Origin: Aequorivita aquimaris | Lineage (GTDB): Bacteria > Bacteroidota > Bacteroidia > Flavobacteriales > Flavobacteriaceae | Direction: 5' to 3' | Length of the DNA: 64,000 nucleotides | Assembly (NCBI RefSeq): GCF_001573155.1 | Contig: NZ_JRWG01000010.1 | Location: 19,582 to 83,581, forward strand | Shown: one piece after another, positions 53,719-63,143 of the stretch | Layout of the letters: the number at the start of each line of letters is the position of its first letter | Position numbering within the stretch: position 1 is the first letter of the stretch | Made by a program: the position numbers and the translations under genes | Notes under the pieces: generated by a model | Databases searched by the model: none | Seen by the model: only the letters and a program-made list of their open reading frames with translations | What the model was told of the DNA's origin: nothing

Positions 53719-54098
53719 TTATTGTTTCTTGGCTTTGTTTAAATAATTAATATATCCGTTTAGAATAGCTTTGGTTCTTTCATATATATCTGTCAGTACT
53801 CTAACAGAACTTCCTCTTCAATATAATTTTCATCCCTTGCGATGATAACTTGATTTAATGATTCACAAAGGGAACCACGTGCCATTCTGCACGATTGAAT
53901 ATTTTCCTGAAAATGAAACCTTCCATATCCTTCCGAAATATTATCGGAAATTGATCGGGAAGACCGTCTTAATTGGTTTGTCAAGGCAAATTTCTCGTCC
54001 GGCGGAAATTTCGGCAAAATTCTTTTGGAAACATAGCGCCTTAATTCCGTTGCCGCTTTCCAACACTCCAAATCTTCAAAAGAATTTATTTGAGCCAC
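53719..54098 (-). pseudogene. four-helix-bundle (23S rRNA intervening sequence / S23-like) protein gene, frameshifted
   Basis: The main frame (54098-53793) encodes about 101 residues with INSFEDLECWKAATELRR, SISDNISEGYGRF and MARGSLCESLN, the S23/four-helix-bundle family. It stops at TGA after EEEVLLEY. The missing fourth helix (VLTDIYERTKAILNGYINYL and a short basic tail) is encoded next, in another frame, ending TAA at 53721-53719. One lost base near 53797 would explain this; together they would give about 126 residues, the usual length. The in-frame start is GTG, overlapped by an out-of-frame ATG (ATGTGG). It lies between sdhA and sdhB, flanked by inverted heptamer tracts. Confidence 0.82.
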
Positions 54099-54123
54099 AT
54101 CAATTTTATTTCAAGTTTTCACT

Positions 54124-54158
54124 CTTAACGCCTAACCCTTAACATTTAACACTTAACT
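54124..54158. repeat. heptamer tract, sdhA side of the insertion
   Basis: Units CTTAACG, CCTAACC, CTTAACA, TTTAACA and CTTAACT lie head to tail at 54124-54158, touching the sdhA stop codon. They are an inverted counterpart of the tract at 53669-53710. Confidence 0.85.
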
Positions 54159-56161
54159 TATTTATAGCTCCGCGACTTCACCTCAATATTCTCATACTCC
54201 AATTCTTCCTTGTGAAGCACTTCATTCCCGGGGTCTCCGGTGTATTCCCAAGCGGCAACGTACATAAAGTTTTCGTCATCGCGCAGGGCTTCTCCCTCCT
54301 CGGTTTGGTATTCTTCACGAAAATGACCGCCACAACTTTCATTTCGGTGAAGCGCATCTTTCGCAAAAAGTTCACCCAACTCCAAGAAATCTGCCACGCG
54401 GGTTGCTTTTTCTAACTCAGCGTTCATTTCGTTCATTCCGCCGGGAACTTTTACATCTTTCCAGAATTCTTCGCGCAGTGCTCTAATTTCAGCCATAGCT
54501 GATTTTAGGTCTTCAGCATTACGCGCCATCCCACATTTGTTCCACATAATGTGACCCAATTTCTTGTGGAAATAATCTACGGAGTGTGTTCCTTTATTGT
54601 TTACCAATTTCTCCAAAAGTTCGCGAACCTTGTTCTCGGCTTCGTCAAATTCTTTTGTATCGGTTGGAATTTTTCCTGTTTTGATATCTTTTGAAAGATA
54701 GTCGCCAATGGTATATGGCAATACAAAATAACCGTCTGCCAAACCTTGCATCAAAGCTGAAGCTCCCAATCGGTTTGCCCCGTGGTCGCTAAAGTTGGCT
54801 TCACCCGTAACATAACAGCCCGGAATGGTAGATTGCAAATTATAATCTACCCAAACGCCACCCATAGTGTAGTGCACTGCAGGATATATCATCATTGGAG
54901 TTTCGTATGGATTTTCATCTACGATTTTCTCATACATTTGGAAAAGGTTGCCATATTTATTCTCGATAACCTGTTTTCCGAGTTTTGTAATTTCATCCTT
55001 GCTAGGATTATGGTTTCCGTGGATTGCTGCCTGCTCCTTTCCGTAGCGCTCAATTGCAGAGGCAAAGTCAAGATATACAGCTTGCCCTGTTTTATTTACA
55101 CCATAACCCGCATCACAACGTTCCTTAGCAGCACGTGAAGCAACATCACGTGGCACCAGGTTTCCAAAGGATGGATATCTTCTCTCCAAGTAATAATCGC
55201 GTTCTTCGGCTGAAAGATCGTTCGGTTTTTTCTTGCCTTGGCGGATAGCCTCAGCATCTTCTTTTTTCTTTGGAACCCAAATTCTTCCATCATTTCGAAG
55301 TGATTCAGACATCAAAGTCAGTTTACTTTGATGGTCTCCCGAAACTGGAATACAGGTAGGATGAATTTGCGTGTAGCAGGGATTTGCAAAATAAGCCCCT
55401 CTTTTGTGGATTTTCCAGGAAGCGGTAACATTACTTCCCATAGCGTTTGTGGAAAGGAAGAAAACATTTCCATAGCCTCCCGAGGCAATAACCACAGCGT
55501 GTGCGGAATGTCTTTCTATTTCACCTGTAACCAAATCGCGAGCAATAATCCCTCTTGCCTTGCCATCCACGATTACCAAATCCAGCATTTCGTGACGGTT
55601 GTACGGAGTAATTTTTCCACGATTAATCTGTCGGTTCATTGCGGAATACGCTCCCAAAAGCAATTGTTGCCCTGTTTGTCCTTTCGCATAAAAAGTACGC
55701 GAAACCAACACCCCTCCAAAGGAACGGTTGTCCAAATAACCACCGTATTCACGCGCAAAGGGAACGCCCTGAGCTACACATTGGTCAATAATATTTGCAG
55801 AAACCTCAGCAAGACGGTATACGTTTGCCTCACGCGAACGGTAATCGCCCCCTTTTATGGTATCGTAAAACAATCTATAATTTGAGTCGCCATCACCTTG
55901 ATAGTTCTTGGCAGCGTTGATACCTCCCTGCGCTGCAATGGAATGCGCGCGGCGAGGAGAATCCTGATAGCAGAAGGTTTTTACGTTATAGCCCAATTCT
56001 GCAAGGGTTGCGGCGGCACTTCCACCGGCAAGGCCTGTACCGACCATTATTACGTCTATATTACGTTTATTGGCTGGGTTTACCAGGTTTATATCGTTTT
56101 TATGTTTTGTCCACTTATCGGCTAAGGGTCCTTTGGGTATTTTGGAATCTAATTTCGACAT
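54158..56161 (-). CDS. sdhA: succinate dehydrogenase / fumarate reductase flavoprotein subunit
   Basis: Catalytic subunit that oxidises succinate to fumarate, 667 residues. FAD-binding Rossmann motif [18 protein letters not shown] at about 40-57, the flavin-linking His is probably H73 in [11 protein letters not shown], and the active-site segments [11 protein letters not shown] and HTMGGVW-like HYTMGGVW are present. It is the Bacillus/epsilon-proteobacteria-like form common in Bacteroidota. It begins 11 bp after sdhC. Confidence 0.96.
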   Translation of the reverse strand: MSKLDSKIPKGPLADKWTKHKNDINLVNPANKRNIDVIMVGTGLAGGSAAATLAELGYNVKTFCYQDSPRRAHSIAAQGGINAAKNYQGDGDSNYRLFYDTIKGGDYRSREANVYRLAEVSANIIDQCVAQGVPFAREYGGYLDNRSFGGVLVSRTFYAKGQTGQQLLLGAYSAMNRQINRGKITPYNRHEMLDLVIVDGKARGIIARDLVTGEIERHSAHAVVIASGGYGNVFFLSTNAMGSNVTASWKIHKRGAYFANPCYTQIHPTCIPVSGDHQSKLTLMSESLRNDGRIWVPKKKEDAEAIRQGKKKPNDLSAEERDYYLERRYPSFGNLVPRDVASRAAKERCDAGYGVNKTGQAVYLDFASAIERYGKEQAAIHGNHNPSKDEITKLGKQVIENKYGNLFQMYEKIVDENPYETPMMIYPAVHYTMGGVWVDYNLQSTIPGCYVTGEANFSDHGANRLGASALMQGLADGYFVLPYTIGDYLSKDIKTGKIPTDTKEFDEAENKVRELLEKLVNNKGTHSVDYFHKKLGHIMWNKCGMARNAEDLKSAMAEIRALREEFWKDVKVPGGMNEMNAELEKATRVADFLELGELFAKDALHRNESCGGHFREEYQTEEGEALRDDENFMYVAAWEYTGDPGNEVLHKEELEYENIEVKSRSYK

Positions 56162-56172
56162 TGCTTTTTCTT

Positions 56173-56835
56173 TTAGTGGATTTGATTAAAATGAAGGTAA
56201 AGGGCAATAAAGATAAAGCCTAACGGAATGAATATTGCGTAAAACTGTGTGAATGCTCTTAGCCCCCTTGAATATTTATTGCTCCAGCCCATACTTTGAA
56301 AAGAAGATGAGAAGCCGTGCCAAAGGTGAAGTGCCAACAAAACAAAAGCCAAACAGTACAAACCAGTACGTATGGGGCTTTCAAATTTGTGCACCAATTC
56401 AGGATAATAGCGTGTGGCATCCAATGGGTTGCTTTCTACATATTTGTGCACAATTTCCGGAAACCAGAAATCGTAAAAATGAAGTCCTAAAAACGCCAAA
56501 ATAACAGCACCGCTAATAATCATATTTCGAGAGGCCCAAGTAGAATTCCTGTTTCCTTTGAAAGATTTGTAACTTATCTGTCTTGCATTATTGTTTCTTA
56601 TTTCGAGTATAATTCCCATAATAAAGTGGAAGACCACGCCGAAAATCAAAACAGGCTGTAGAACAAATTGCACCAAAATGTTATGCCCCATAAAATGTGA
56701 CCAACTGTTAAAGGTATCTGGGTCAATTACCGAAGTGAAATTGATTGTAAAGTGTTGTGCCAAAAAGAAGACAAGAAATAAGCCCGAAAGTGCCATAGCT
56801 ACTTTTCGAGCAATTGAAGAGGATAGTATTGCCAT
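56173..56835 (-). CDS. sdhC: succinate dehydrogenase cytochrome b subunit
   Basis: Membrane anchor of 220 residues with five helices (about 12-33, 55-80, 103-127, 155-178, 195-217). Histidines in [18 protein letters not shown] and LHLWHGF are positioned for the two hemes of the single-polypeptide type. First gene of the sdh operon. A strong promoter lies at 56893-56863. Confidence 0.93.
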   Translation of the reverse strand: MAILSSSIARKVAMALSGLFLVFFLAQHFTINFTSVIDPDTFNSWSHFMGHNILVQFVLQPVLIFGVVFHFIMGIILEIRNNNARQISYKSFKGNRNSTWASRNMIISGAVILAFLGLHFYDFWFPEIVHKYVESNPLDATRYYPELVHKFESPIRTGLYCLAFVLLALHLWHGFSSSFQSMGWSNKYSRGLRAFTQFYAIFIPLGFIFIALYLHFNQIH

Positions 56836-56862
56836 TATGGTTTTATTTCAAGAATAGTGACA

Positions 56863-56893
56863 CAAAAATACGATACAAAACCTGAATGCCAAA
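56863..56893 (-). promoter_or_regulatory. promoter of sdhC-sdhA-sdhB
   Basis: On the reverse strand TTTG (56893-56890) and TATTTTTG (56870-56863) are 19 bp apart, both exact matches to the Bacteroidota consensus. The leader to the sdhC ATG is about 25 nt. Confidence 0.8.
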
Positions 56894-56934
56894 AATTTAG
56901 ACCCATTAGGCTGTTATTTAGATTTGTTATACGA

Positions 56935-56965
56935 AAAAAGCCGTTCATCTAGATGAACGGCTTTT
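56935..56965 (-). terminator. terminator of the T9SS protein gene
   Basis: Near-perfect palindrome AAAAGCCGTTCATCT / AGATGAACGGCTTTT. On the reverse strand a T-run follows. It lies between the gene at 56987 and the sdh promoter. Confidence 0.86.
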
Positions 56966-56986
56966 CAGTTTATTGTGAGTTAATGC

Positions 56987-58096
56987 TTATTGAACGATCA
57001 ATTTCTTTGTAGCAGAAACTTTATTTTGAGTAACGCTTACCATATAAACACCAGCTTTCAATGAAGAAATATTCAATTCATTACCAGCAACGGTAGTATT
57101 GATAACTTGCTTACCTAAAACATCATAAACAACTACGTGCTTTTCTCCAGCAACTGTAGTGTTTATATTAACTCTTCCGCTTGCAGGGTTTGGAGAAAGG
57201 CTGAAGTTTGCTAAAGCGTTGTCATTAACGCCAGCAAGATCTGCCAATTCAATTCCAAATAACTGATCTAGTGGAGTACCTTGGCTTACACCAACGATAG
57301 CAACTTTTCCAGGAACAACTTCGTCAGAAATAAACAAACCACCAGCGATACCAGTGTTACCAGCAGGTTGGCCAGAAAGGTTGTAATCGTAAACAAGACC
57401 AGTAGGAGTTCCACTTGGCAATTGAAGCTGAACAACTAAATCTCCACCTCCAGCAGAGGTTTGGTCGTGAATCCAAAGATATGGGCCACCAGCAGTTACT
57501 AAATCAACAGCACCACCATAAATAGTAGTTCCGTGAGTTGCGTAAGGAATTACAGACAATTCATTTCCATCCATGTCAAAAGAAGCGATATCTGAACTAA
57601 AGTTACCAGTCCAGAAACCACCATTGCCACCATCAAGAGTTGGGTCAAAAGCAACCATTCTAGCAGTAGCATCGGTAGATGGAGTGATGTTAATTGTATT
57701 GTCTATAGTTCTGCTTACAGGATCAATTTGGAAAATTTGTGTTGAAGCTGTACCTATATAAATGTTTGTCCCATCCCAGCTCATAGAACGAGTTCCAGAC
57801 ACACCAGGAATTGTGAAAGTTTCTAAATATAAACCAGTGTTATCCAAAACATGGATTAAGTCTGAAGCCCAGGCTGAAACCCAAAATTGGTCGTTAACAA
57901 AGCACACTCCAGCGTTACCTTGTGCGCCAATAGCGGTACCAATATCATAGTTAAAAAGAAGGTCAAAAAGCGCATTTGTGTTCTCAGTGTTTGAGTTGCC
58001 TTGAACCACAGGTGCTGCTTCAGCATTTTGTGCATAGTTAGAAACACTAGTTCCTAAAGCAAATGCAATTGAAAGAATAAGTAATTTTTTCATCAT
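56987..58096 (-). CDS. exported protein with type IX secretion sorting domain
   Basis: Protein of 369 residues (or 368; two ATG codons are adjacent). Signal peptide about 1-22 (ending NYAQ). The middle is a beta-propeller-like region with QFWVSAWASDLIHVLDNTG, MSWDGTNIYIGTAST and GGFWTGNFSSDI blades, then the C-terminal sorting domain (about 295-369; FSLSPNPASGRVNI, VVYDVLGKQVINT, LKAGVYMVSV). Codon choice is strongly biased, suggesting high expression. Its natural substrate or binding partner is unknown. It has a TATATTTG box at 58132-58125 and a terminator at 56965-56935. Confidence 0.85.
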   Translation of the reverse strand: MMKKLLILSIAFALGTSVSNYAQNAEAAPVVQGNSNTENTNALFDLLFNYDIGTAIGAQGNAGVCFVNDQFWVSAWASDLIHVLDNTGLYLETFTIPGVSGTRSMSWDGTNIYIGTASTQIFQIDPVSRTIDNTINITPSTDATARMVAFDPTLDGGNGGFWTGNFSSDIASFDMDGNELSVIPYATHGTTIYGGAVDLVTAGGPYLWIHDQTSAGGGDLVVQLQLPSGTPTGLVYDYNLSGQPAGNTGIAGGLFISDEVVPGKVAIVGVSQGTPLDQLFGIELADLAGVNDNALANFSLSPNPASGRVNINTTVAGEKHVVVYDVLGKQVINTTVAGNELNISSLKAGVYMVSVTQNKVSATKKLIVQ

Positions 58097-58124
58097 AAGT
58101 AATTTTTAAATTGTTTAGAAAAAC

Positions 58125-58132
58125 CAAATATA
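58125..58132 (-). promoter_or_regulatory. -7 promoter element of the T9SS protein gene
   Basis: On the reverse strand TATATTTG fits TAnnTTTG exactly, 29 bp before the ATG, and lies between the end of the propeller gene (58138) and the start of this gene. Confidence 0.5.
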
Positions 58133-58137
58133 TCAAT

Positions 58138-60978
58138 TTATTCAATCAAAAAAACAGTTGAAGCTGATTTATCCATTAATTTTAACACTACGCTATATTT
58201 CCCCTTTGGCAGATAATACTTTCCGTTTTCGGCCTTTTTTATTTCTAAATCACTGTTCGTCAGTGTCTTTACCCCTTTTTCTGAAATAGCACAATCATAA
58301 TTCAATACATTAACACCCCTTGACGCCTCCACGCTAAATTGCTGCAACTCCTTTCCTTCTTCGGTTTTGATGGTGATATTTGCATTGCCTGCTTGGGGAC
58401 TGTAAAACTGAATCTTGGCTTTCGGCTCATTCACTTCACCCCAAGTGCTCCATTTACTGCCCCAGCGTGGGGAAAAATTTATGGAATCCATTTCTGCAAG
58501 TACCAATTCATCCATAGTTTTGGAGTTCAATTTTTGGAGCAGTGAAATATCAGCCATATACAGTGACCTGCCGTGGGTGCCCAAGACCAAATGTTTTGCT
58601 TGGGGTTGGATAACCAAATCGTGCACCGCAACGTTGGGCAATTCTTTTGAAAAAACCTCCCAAGTTTCACCACGATTGAAGGAGGCATAGGCACCGTTAT
58701 CTGTTCCCAAATACAGCAAATCTTGATTCACTGGGTCTTCTTTTATAACATTCACGGGCGAAGCTGGTAGATTGCTGCTGATGTCTTTCCAAGTAGCGCC
58801 AAAGTTATCACTTACATACACGTAGGGTTTAAAATCATCCCAACGGTAGCCATTCAGCGTAACGTAAACCCTTTCTTTCTTATGCGAAGAAGCTATCACG
58901 CGGCTTACCCATAGATCCTTTGGAAAGGTGTCCGAAATTTTCGTCCAGCTACCGCCCGCATCTTTTGAGGCGTATACCAAGCCATCATCGCTACCGGTGT
59001 AGAGCAAGCCAAATTGGAAGGGCGATTCGCTAATACTGGTAAGCGTTCCGTAGGCTACGTTTCCGGGTTTTCCGCCGTTGGTTAAATCTTCCGAAATGGC
59101 CGTCCAATCATCGCCTTGGTTCATGCTTCGCATTAATTTGTTTCCACCTAAATAGAGAATGTCCAGATTGTGCGGACTCAGCAGAATAGGTGTTTGCCAG
59201 TTGAAACGGTACGGACTATCGCCCAACTCGTGCTTTGGTTGAATGTAAACGGGAGCTCCCCCTTTTCTATTTAATCTATAATAATTGCCAAACTGAAAAC
59301 CCGTATAAACAATATCGCTGTTTCTATTATCAATTTCTACCTGCATACCATCGCCACCCATAAGGAACTCGTACGGATACTTGCCATCCTGCATCCAACC
59401 GGGGTTGGCTTCATAATCGTGTGGCCCTACCCAAACCCCATTGTCCTGCAGACCGCCGTACACATTATAGCTTTTTTGGAGATCCACATTTACGGAATAG
59501 AATTGGCCCACTGCTGGGGCATTGTTTTTTATCCAGGTTTTGCCATCGTCATAACTTATGTTTACGCCGCCGTCGTTGCCATTAATTAAATGACCTGACA
59601 TTTTGGGGTTTATCCATAGGGCGTGATGGTCTACGTGTACATTATCTGCATTGATGCTTTCAAAAGTGTTTCCGCCATCGGCAGATTTTAGGATGGGGAC
59701 ACCGTACACGTATATTTTATTGGCATTGCTGGGGTCTACGTGTATTTTCCCGAAGTAATAGCCGTAGGAATAATACAGATCGTCTAAAAAGCCCTTGTGG
59801 GTTTTGTTCCACGTCTTACCGCCATCGATGCTTTTGTAAACCTCAGCGCCTATAACGGGGGTGTCAAAAAGTGCGCTGTTTGCATTCTCTAGATATTTTG
59901 CAAGATCTTCAGGTTTTACTGTACCTACGCGGATCATCTGTTTTACATTTTCGGCGCGGTATTTTTCCTGAAAACCGTTCATTTTGAGGAATTGGTTCAA
60001 TTTTTTATCGTCCAAGGCCAGAAAGGCATCTACGTCCATTGTTTTGAAATCGTCTTTAGTGAGGATATCGGTTTCTTCCTTTTTTTGCTCTTCTTTTCTG
60101 TGGAATTGGTTGTCAACAATCAAATACACCGTATTGTCATCTACCACGGCGGTGCCCATACGCCCCATGCCTTTACCTACTGGCAGGCCGCTATTCTCGG
60201 TGGAAACCTTGGCCCAGGTACTACCTGCATCGGTGCTTTTATACACGCCGCTGCCCTCGCCGCTGCCGTCAAAATTCCAAGCTTTGCGATCTTTGTCCCA
60301 AGCGGTGGCATACATCGTATTGAAATTTTTGGGATTGGCTGAAATTTCAATAATACCCGTTTCATCATTTATATAAAGAGTTTTGCGCCAGGTTTTTCCG
60401 CCATTGGTGGTTTTGAAGACGCCGCGCTCATCGTTTGTTGAATACAAATGCCCTACCGCGCCCACAATCACCTCGTCAGGATTGGAAGGGTTTATAAGAA
60501 TACTGCTAATGTGGTGGCTATCGGTAAGCCCCATATTTTGCCAAGTTTTGCCTTTATCGTCACTTTTCAGCAAGCCGACTCCTGCGTATGAGGAACGGCT
60601 GGCATTCACCTCGCCCGTACCTACCCAGATGATGCCGTTTTGCCAATCTACCGCCACGCAGCCTACGTTTTGGGTAGGGCTATTGTCCATAACCGGTGTA
60701 AAGGAGGTGCCGTTATTGTTGGTATGCCATAGCCCACCACTGGCATAGCCTACATAAAACTCGATGGGGTTGTTTGGGTTAACCGCAAAATCTACCACCC
60801 GGCCGCTCATGATGGTTGGGCCAATGCTTTTAAAGGGCAGGTTTTTAACAGGGGAAGCCGCTGTGAGTTGCGCTTTTTGGGTAATGCCGCTTGCTACGGT
60901 GGCGGCGGGGGTTGGGGGTTGTTGCGAAAAGGATACTGCCGTAACAAGGCACAGAACCGAAAGGAGAAGATTGTTCAT
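58138..60978 (-). CDS. VPS10/sortilin-like BNR-repeat propeller protein, exported
   Basis: Protein of 946 residues. Signal peptide MNNLLLSVLCLVTAVSFSQ. A long series of BNR/Asp-box blades of the SxDxGxxW type is seen: LLKSDDKGKTWQN, VFKTTNGGKTWRK, VYKSTDAGSTWAK, VYKSIDGGKTWNK, LKSADGGNTFES and YASKDAGGSWTK. The fold is that of sialidases and sortilin domains. No sialidase arginine triad could be confirmed. The C-terminal ~100 residues (NANITIKTEEGKELQQFSV, GKYYLPKGKYSVVLKL) form a beta domain that may serve surface attachment. Probably an extracellular binding protein or hydrolase; the real function is unknown. Confidence 0.84.
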   Translation of the reverse strand: MNNLLLSVLCLVTAVSFSQQPPTPAATVASGITQKAQLTAASPVKNLPFKSIGPTIMSGRVVDFAVNPNNPIEFYVGYASGGLWHTNNNGTSFTPVMDNSPTQNVGCVAVDWQNGIIWVGTGEVNASRSSYAGVGLLKSDDKGKTWQNMGLTDSHHISSILINPSNPDEVIVGAVGHLYSTNDERGVFKTTNGGKTWRKTLYINDETGIIEISANPKNFNTMYATAWDKDRKAWNFDGSGEGSGVYKSTDAGSTWAKVSTENSGLPVGKGMGRMGTAVVDDNTVYLIVDNQFHRKEEQKKEETDILTKDDFKTMDVDAFLALDDKKLNQFLKMNGFQEKYRAENVKQMIRVGTVKPEDLAKYLENANSALFDTPVIGAEVYKSIDGGKTWNKTHKGFLDDLYYSYGYYFGKIHVDPSNANKIYVYGVPILKSADGGNTFESINADNVHVDHHALWINPKMSGHLINGNDGGVNISYDDGKTWIKNNAPAVGQFYSVNVDLQKSYNVYGGLQDNGVWVGPHDYEANPGWMQDGKYPYEFLMGGDGMQVEIDNRNSDIVYTGFQFGNYYRLNRKGGAPVYIQPKHELGDSPYRFNWQTPILLSPHNLDILYLGGNKLMRSMNQGDDWTAISEDLTNGGKPGNVAYGTLTSISESPFQFGLLYTGSDDGLVYASKDAGGSWTKISDTFPKDLWVSRVIASSHKKERVYVTLNGYRWDDFKPYVYVSDNFGATWKDISSNLPASPVNVIKEDPVNQDLLYLGTDNGAYASFNRGETWEVFSKELPNVAVHDLVIQPQAKHLVLGTHGRSLYMADISLLQKLNSKTMDELVLAEMDSINFSPRWGSKWSTWGEVNEPKAKIQFYSPQAGNANITIKTEEGKELQQFSVEASRGVNVLNYDCAISEKGVKTLTNSDLEIKKAENGKYYLPKGKYSVVLKLMDKSASTVFLIE

Positions 60979-61390
60979 GGGTTTGTTTTTTTGAAGCGTG
61001 GAAGTTAACTAAATAGGGCGGGTTTTGCAATTGTTTAATTTAGCGAAGAGGAGTTAGCGAAGCGGAACTAGCTAAGAAGTTTGAACGACGATGTGGGAAC
61101 GACGAACGACGAGGTACCAAAGATGAAGTACGAAAGATGAGATGGGACTAGTGGGTTCAAATGGAAAAAATATTTGCGAATACTTATTTGGCGCCACTTG
61201 TTTTAGGACGTTTTTAAAGCAGTTTTACTACCATTTTATATTTGTAGGAAAAAAGGGCTGTTTTCTTACATTTTAATGACTTTGCTATGGCTTTGGTATG
61301 GCTTTGCCCTGGAGTATCGGTGAATGGGGTTTCGGTTGGTTGTTTTCGGTTGTCGGTTATTTGTTAATGCTTATTGGTTGTGGATTGGTA
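60979..61390. other. 412-bp gap without a gene
   Basis: It holds a 112-bp heptamer tract at 61041-61152 and an isolated TATATTTG box at 61237-61244 with no gene close behind it. A short direct repeat (TATGGCTTTGG, TATGGCTTTGC) is at about 61285-61308. I see no credible coding frame in it. Confidence 0.7.
61041..61152. repeat. long heptamer tract (sixteen 7-nt units)
   Basis: Sixteen head-to-tail units with no slip: TAGCGAA recurs at 61041 and 61055, GAACGAC at 61083, 61097 and 61104, and GAAGTAC/GAAAGAT later in the tract. The unit family changes gradually along the tract, so it is degenerate but the 7-nt phase is kept for 112 bp. Confidence 0.85.
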
Positions 61391-61747
61391 TCATTTTCGT
61401 TTTTTGACGATTAGTATTTCGTCGTCTGAAAATTCCATCCAGGCTAAGTCGTAGATATAGTGGAACATTTTGTTGTGGGAGTTAATGTGGAAATGGGTAT
61501 GGTACATGAAACGGAATTTCTTTTTTTCAAGTACGTTTCTATATACTTTGACTTGTGATTTATTATTCCCGAGTAATTCAGATAGGATGGAATAGTTTCG
61601 CTTTAAATAGCCGTTTATTTCTATGGCTGCCTGTTTGGAAGCATAGCGAAGGTGTTTGTGATAGTGATTTTTGCAATAGGTAGAACAGAAAATTTTATCG
61701 GTTCGCCCTTTTAGGGGTTTTTGGCATATTTTACATTTTCTGTCCAT
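61391..61747 (-). CDS. small zinc-finger protein (DUF2116-like)
   Basis: Protein of 118 residues. An N-terminal zinc finger CKICQKPLKGRTDKIFCSTYC with paired cysteines (C-x2-C and C-x3-C), followed by a basic helical region (YHKHLRYASKQAAIE) and a C-terminal part with FHINSHNKMFHYIYDLAWMEF. Similar short proteins occur in many Flavobacteriaceae; I know no function. It is divergent from the recombinase gene with 126 bp between them. Confidence 0.7.
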   Translation of the reverse strand: MDRKCKICQKPLKGRTDKIFCSTYCKNHYHKHLRYASKQAAIEINGYLKRNYSILSELLGNNKSQVKVYRNVLEKKKFRFMYHTHFHINSHNKMFHYIYDLAWMEFSDDEILIVKKRK

Positions 61748-61844
61748 GTAGTTGCTGCTATCACTGTAAATATACGTTATTGGTTCCTAACGGTTAAACA
61801 CTTTTATTAAATGAATTGCGCATTAAGTTGGTCTCTATTTTCCT

Positions 61845-61852
61845 TAATTTTG
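61845..61852 (+). promoter_or_regulatory. -7 promoter element of the recombinase gene
   Basis: TAATTTTG matches TAnnTTTG exactly, 21 bp before the ATG. A TTG lies 14 bp upstream, shorter than the usual spacing. Confidence 0.4.
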
Positions 61853-61873
61853 ATATAAACGCAACTCTTTTTG

Positions 61874-63013
61874 ATGATGGAAATTTCTAAAAATCCTGTA
61901 ATAGTACTGTATACGCCTCGTGCCAATGCTGGGCGCATCAAACTTAAAATTCCATATGAAATGAAGGCCGAACGGGAGGTTTTTAAAAAGCTGAACGGTA
62001 CTTTTTACCATTATAACCAAAAGCTTTGGAGTATTGTAAATACTGCAGAGAACATACAGCATCTAAAAAGGCTTTTCGGCACTAAACTTAAGATGCAAGC
62101 TACGGAAGCCCCTTCTGCGATGCCCAGTTTTGAACCTTCGGAAAAAATTCAGAAGGAACTGGACCGCAACCAAAAAAAAATGGTCTTAAAAGGTTTTAGT
62201 CCGGCAACCATTCGCAATTATCAACACAATCTTTTGCACTTTTTCAGGTATTTTGAAACTGCGGAGCTGCGCAGCATTTCAAAAGAACAGATTGAAGGCT
62301 ATGTGTTTTATTTGATAAGCAAACACCGCATTAGCGAGCAAAAACAGAATCTTGTTATCAATGCCATAAAATGCTATTACGAACATACGCTGGAAATGCC
62401 CCGGGAGTACTACAACATTACCCGCCCAAAAAAAAGCAAGGATCTGCCAAATGTGCTGAGCATTGAGGAGGTTATGCAAATAATAAACCACCCGGCAAAC
62501 TTGAAGCACAAGGCCATACTGCATATAATTTATGGTGCTGGCCTGCGTGTGGGCGAGGTCCTTAGGCTTCGGGTAAAGGATATTCGAAGTGAGGATGGCT
62601 ATATTTTTATAAAGGACAGCAAAGGCAAGCGCGACCGGCATACGGTATTGAGTCCGGTGCTCTTGGCGCTTTTGCGGGAGTACTACAAACAATTTAAACC
62701 CGCTTACTGGTTGTTTGAAGGGCAGGATGGTGGACAGTATTCTTCCAAGAGCATACAGCGCATTTTTAGGAGTGCGGTGAAAGCCACGAATACAAATCCG
62801 TGGAGTACGCCGCACACCCTTAGGCACAGTTTTGCCACCCACCTTATGGAGCGGGGTGTAAATATACGCTACATACAGAGTGCCCTAGGCCACGCCAGCA
62901 CAAAAACGACTGAGGTTTATACCCGAGTTATAGGTATTAACAACAAAACCTTAAAGAGTCCTTTGGATACTTTGTATGAATCGGTTACATTTGATAAATC
63001 ACAGAACACATGA
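61874..63013 (+). CDS. tyrosine-type site-specific recombinase, IntI-like
   Basis: Protein of 379 residues. An N-terminal ~85-residue extension (VIVLYTPRANAGRIKLKIP) precedes the SAM-like core-binding domain (GFSPATIRNYQHNLLHFFRYF). The catalytic domain has R225 (GAGLRVGEVL), H314 and R317 (HTLRHSFATHL), H340 (LGHAST) and nucleophile Y349 (EVYTRV). The C-terminus (NNKTLKSPLD) matches the SPLD ending I know from integron integrases, but the extra alpha-2 domain specific to IntI (between patches II and III) is absent. It stands directly before an inverted-repeat-flanked gene unit. An upstream TTG is in frame; the first ATG at 61874 was used. Confidence 0.92.
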   Translation: MMEISKNPVIVLYTPRANAGRIKLKIPYEMKAEREVFKKLNGTFYHYNQKLWSIVNTAENIQHLKRLFGTKLKMQATEAPSAMPSFEPSEKIQKELDRNQKKMVLKGFSPATIRNYQHNLLHFFRYFETAELRSISKEQIEGYVFYLISKHRISEQKQNLVINAIKCYYEHTLEMPREYYNITRPKKSKDLPNVLSIEEVMQIINHPANLKHKAILHIIYGAGLRVGEVLRLRVKDIRSEDGYIFIKDSKGKRDRHTVLSPVLLALLREYYKQFKPAYWLFEGQDGGQYSSKSIQRIFRSAVKATNTNPWSTPHTLRHSFATHLMERGVNIRYIQSALGHASTKTTEVYTRVIGINNKTLKSPLDTLYESVTFDKSQNT

Positions 63014-63080
63014 CATGCGCACATGTGCGGGATAGCAGCAATAGGCATGTCGTATATACACATGTTGTGCGTAAGTTAAC
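63012..63080. repeat. left boundary site of the cassette-like unit, with palindromes
   Basis: From left to right: GACATGC (63012-63018), inverse of GCATGTC (63045-63051); a perfect 12-bp palindrome CGCACATGTGCG (63018-63029); then GTTGTGCGTAAGTT (63064-63077). The arm GCGCACATGTG and the later CACATGTTGTGCG can pair with a 3-nt bulge, resembling a small attC-like fold. The site begins at the recombinase stop codon. Confidence 0.65.
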
Positions 63081-63143
63081 AACCAACGAAAACCTTGCTT
63101 CCATTTTAGTTTACTGCCACTAAAAATGAATAATAATAGGTAA

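Noticed and set aside
61041..61152. A CRISPR array
   Set aside because: The 7-nt units are degenerate and have no spacers of constant length between constant repeats; no cas genes are present.
62279..62842. A 187-codon reverse frame opposite the recombinase
   Set aside because: The recombinase on the forward strand has all catalytic residues; the reverse frame has no motif or start context.
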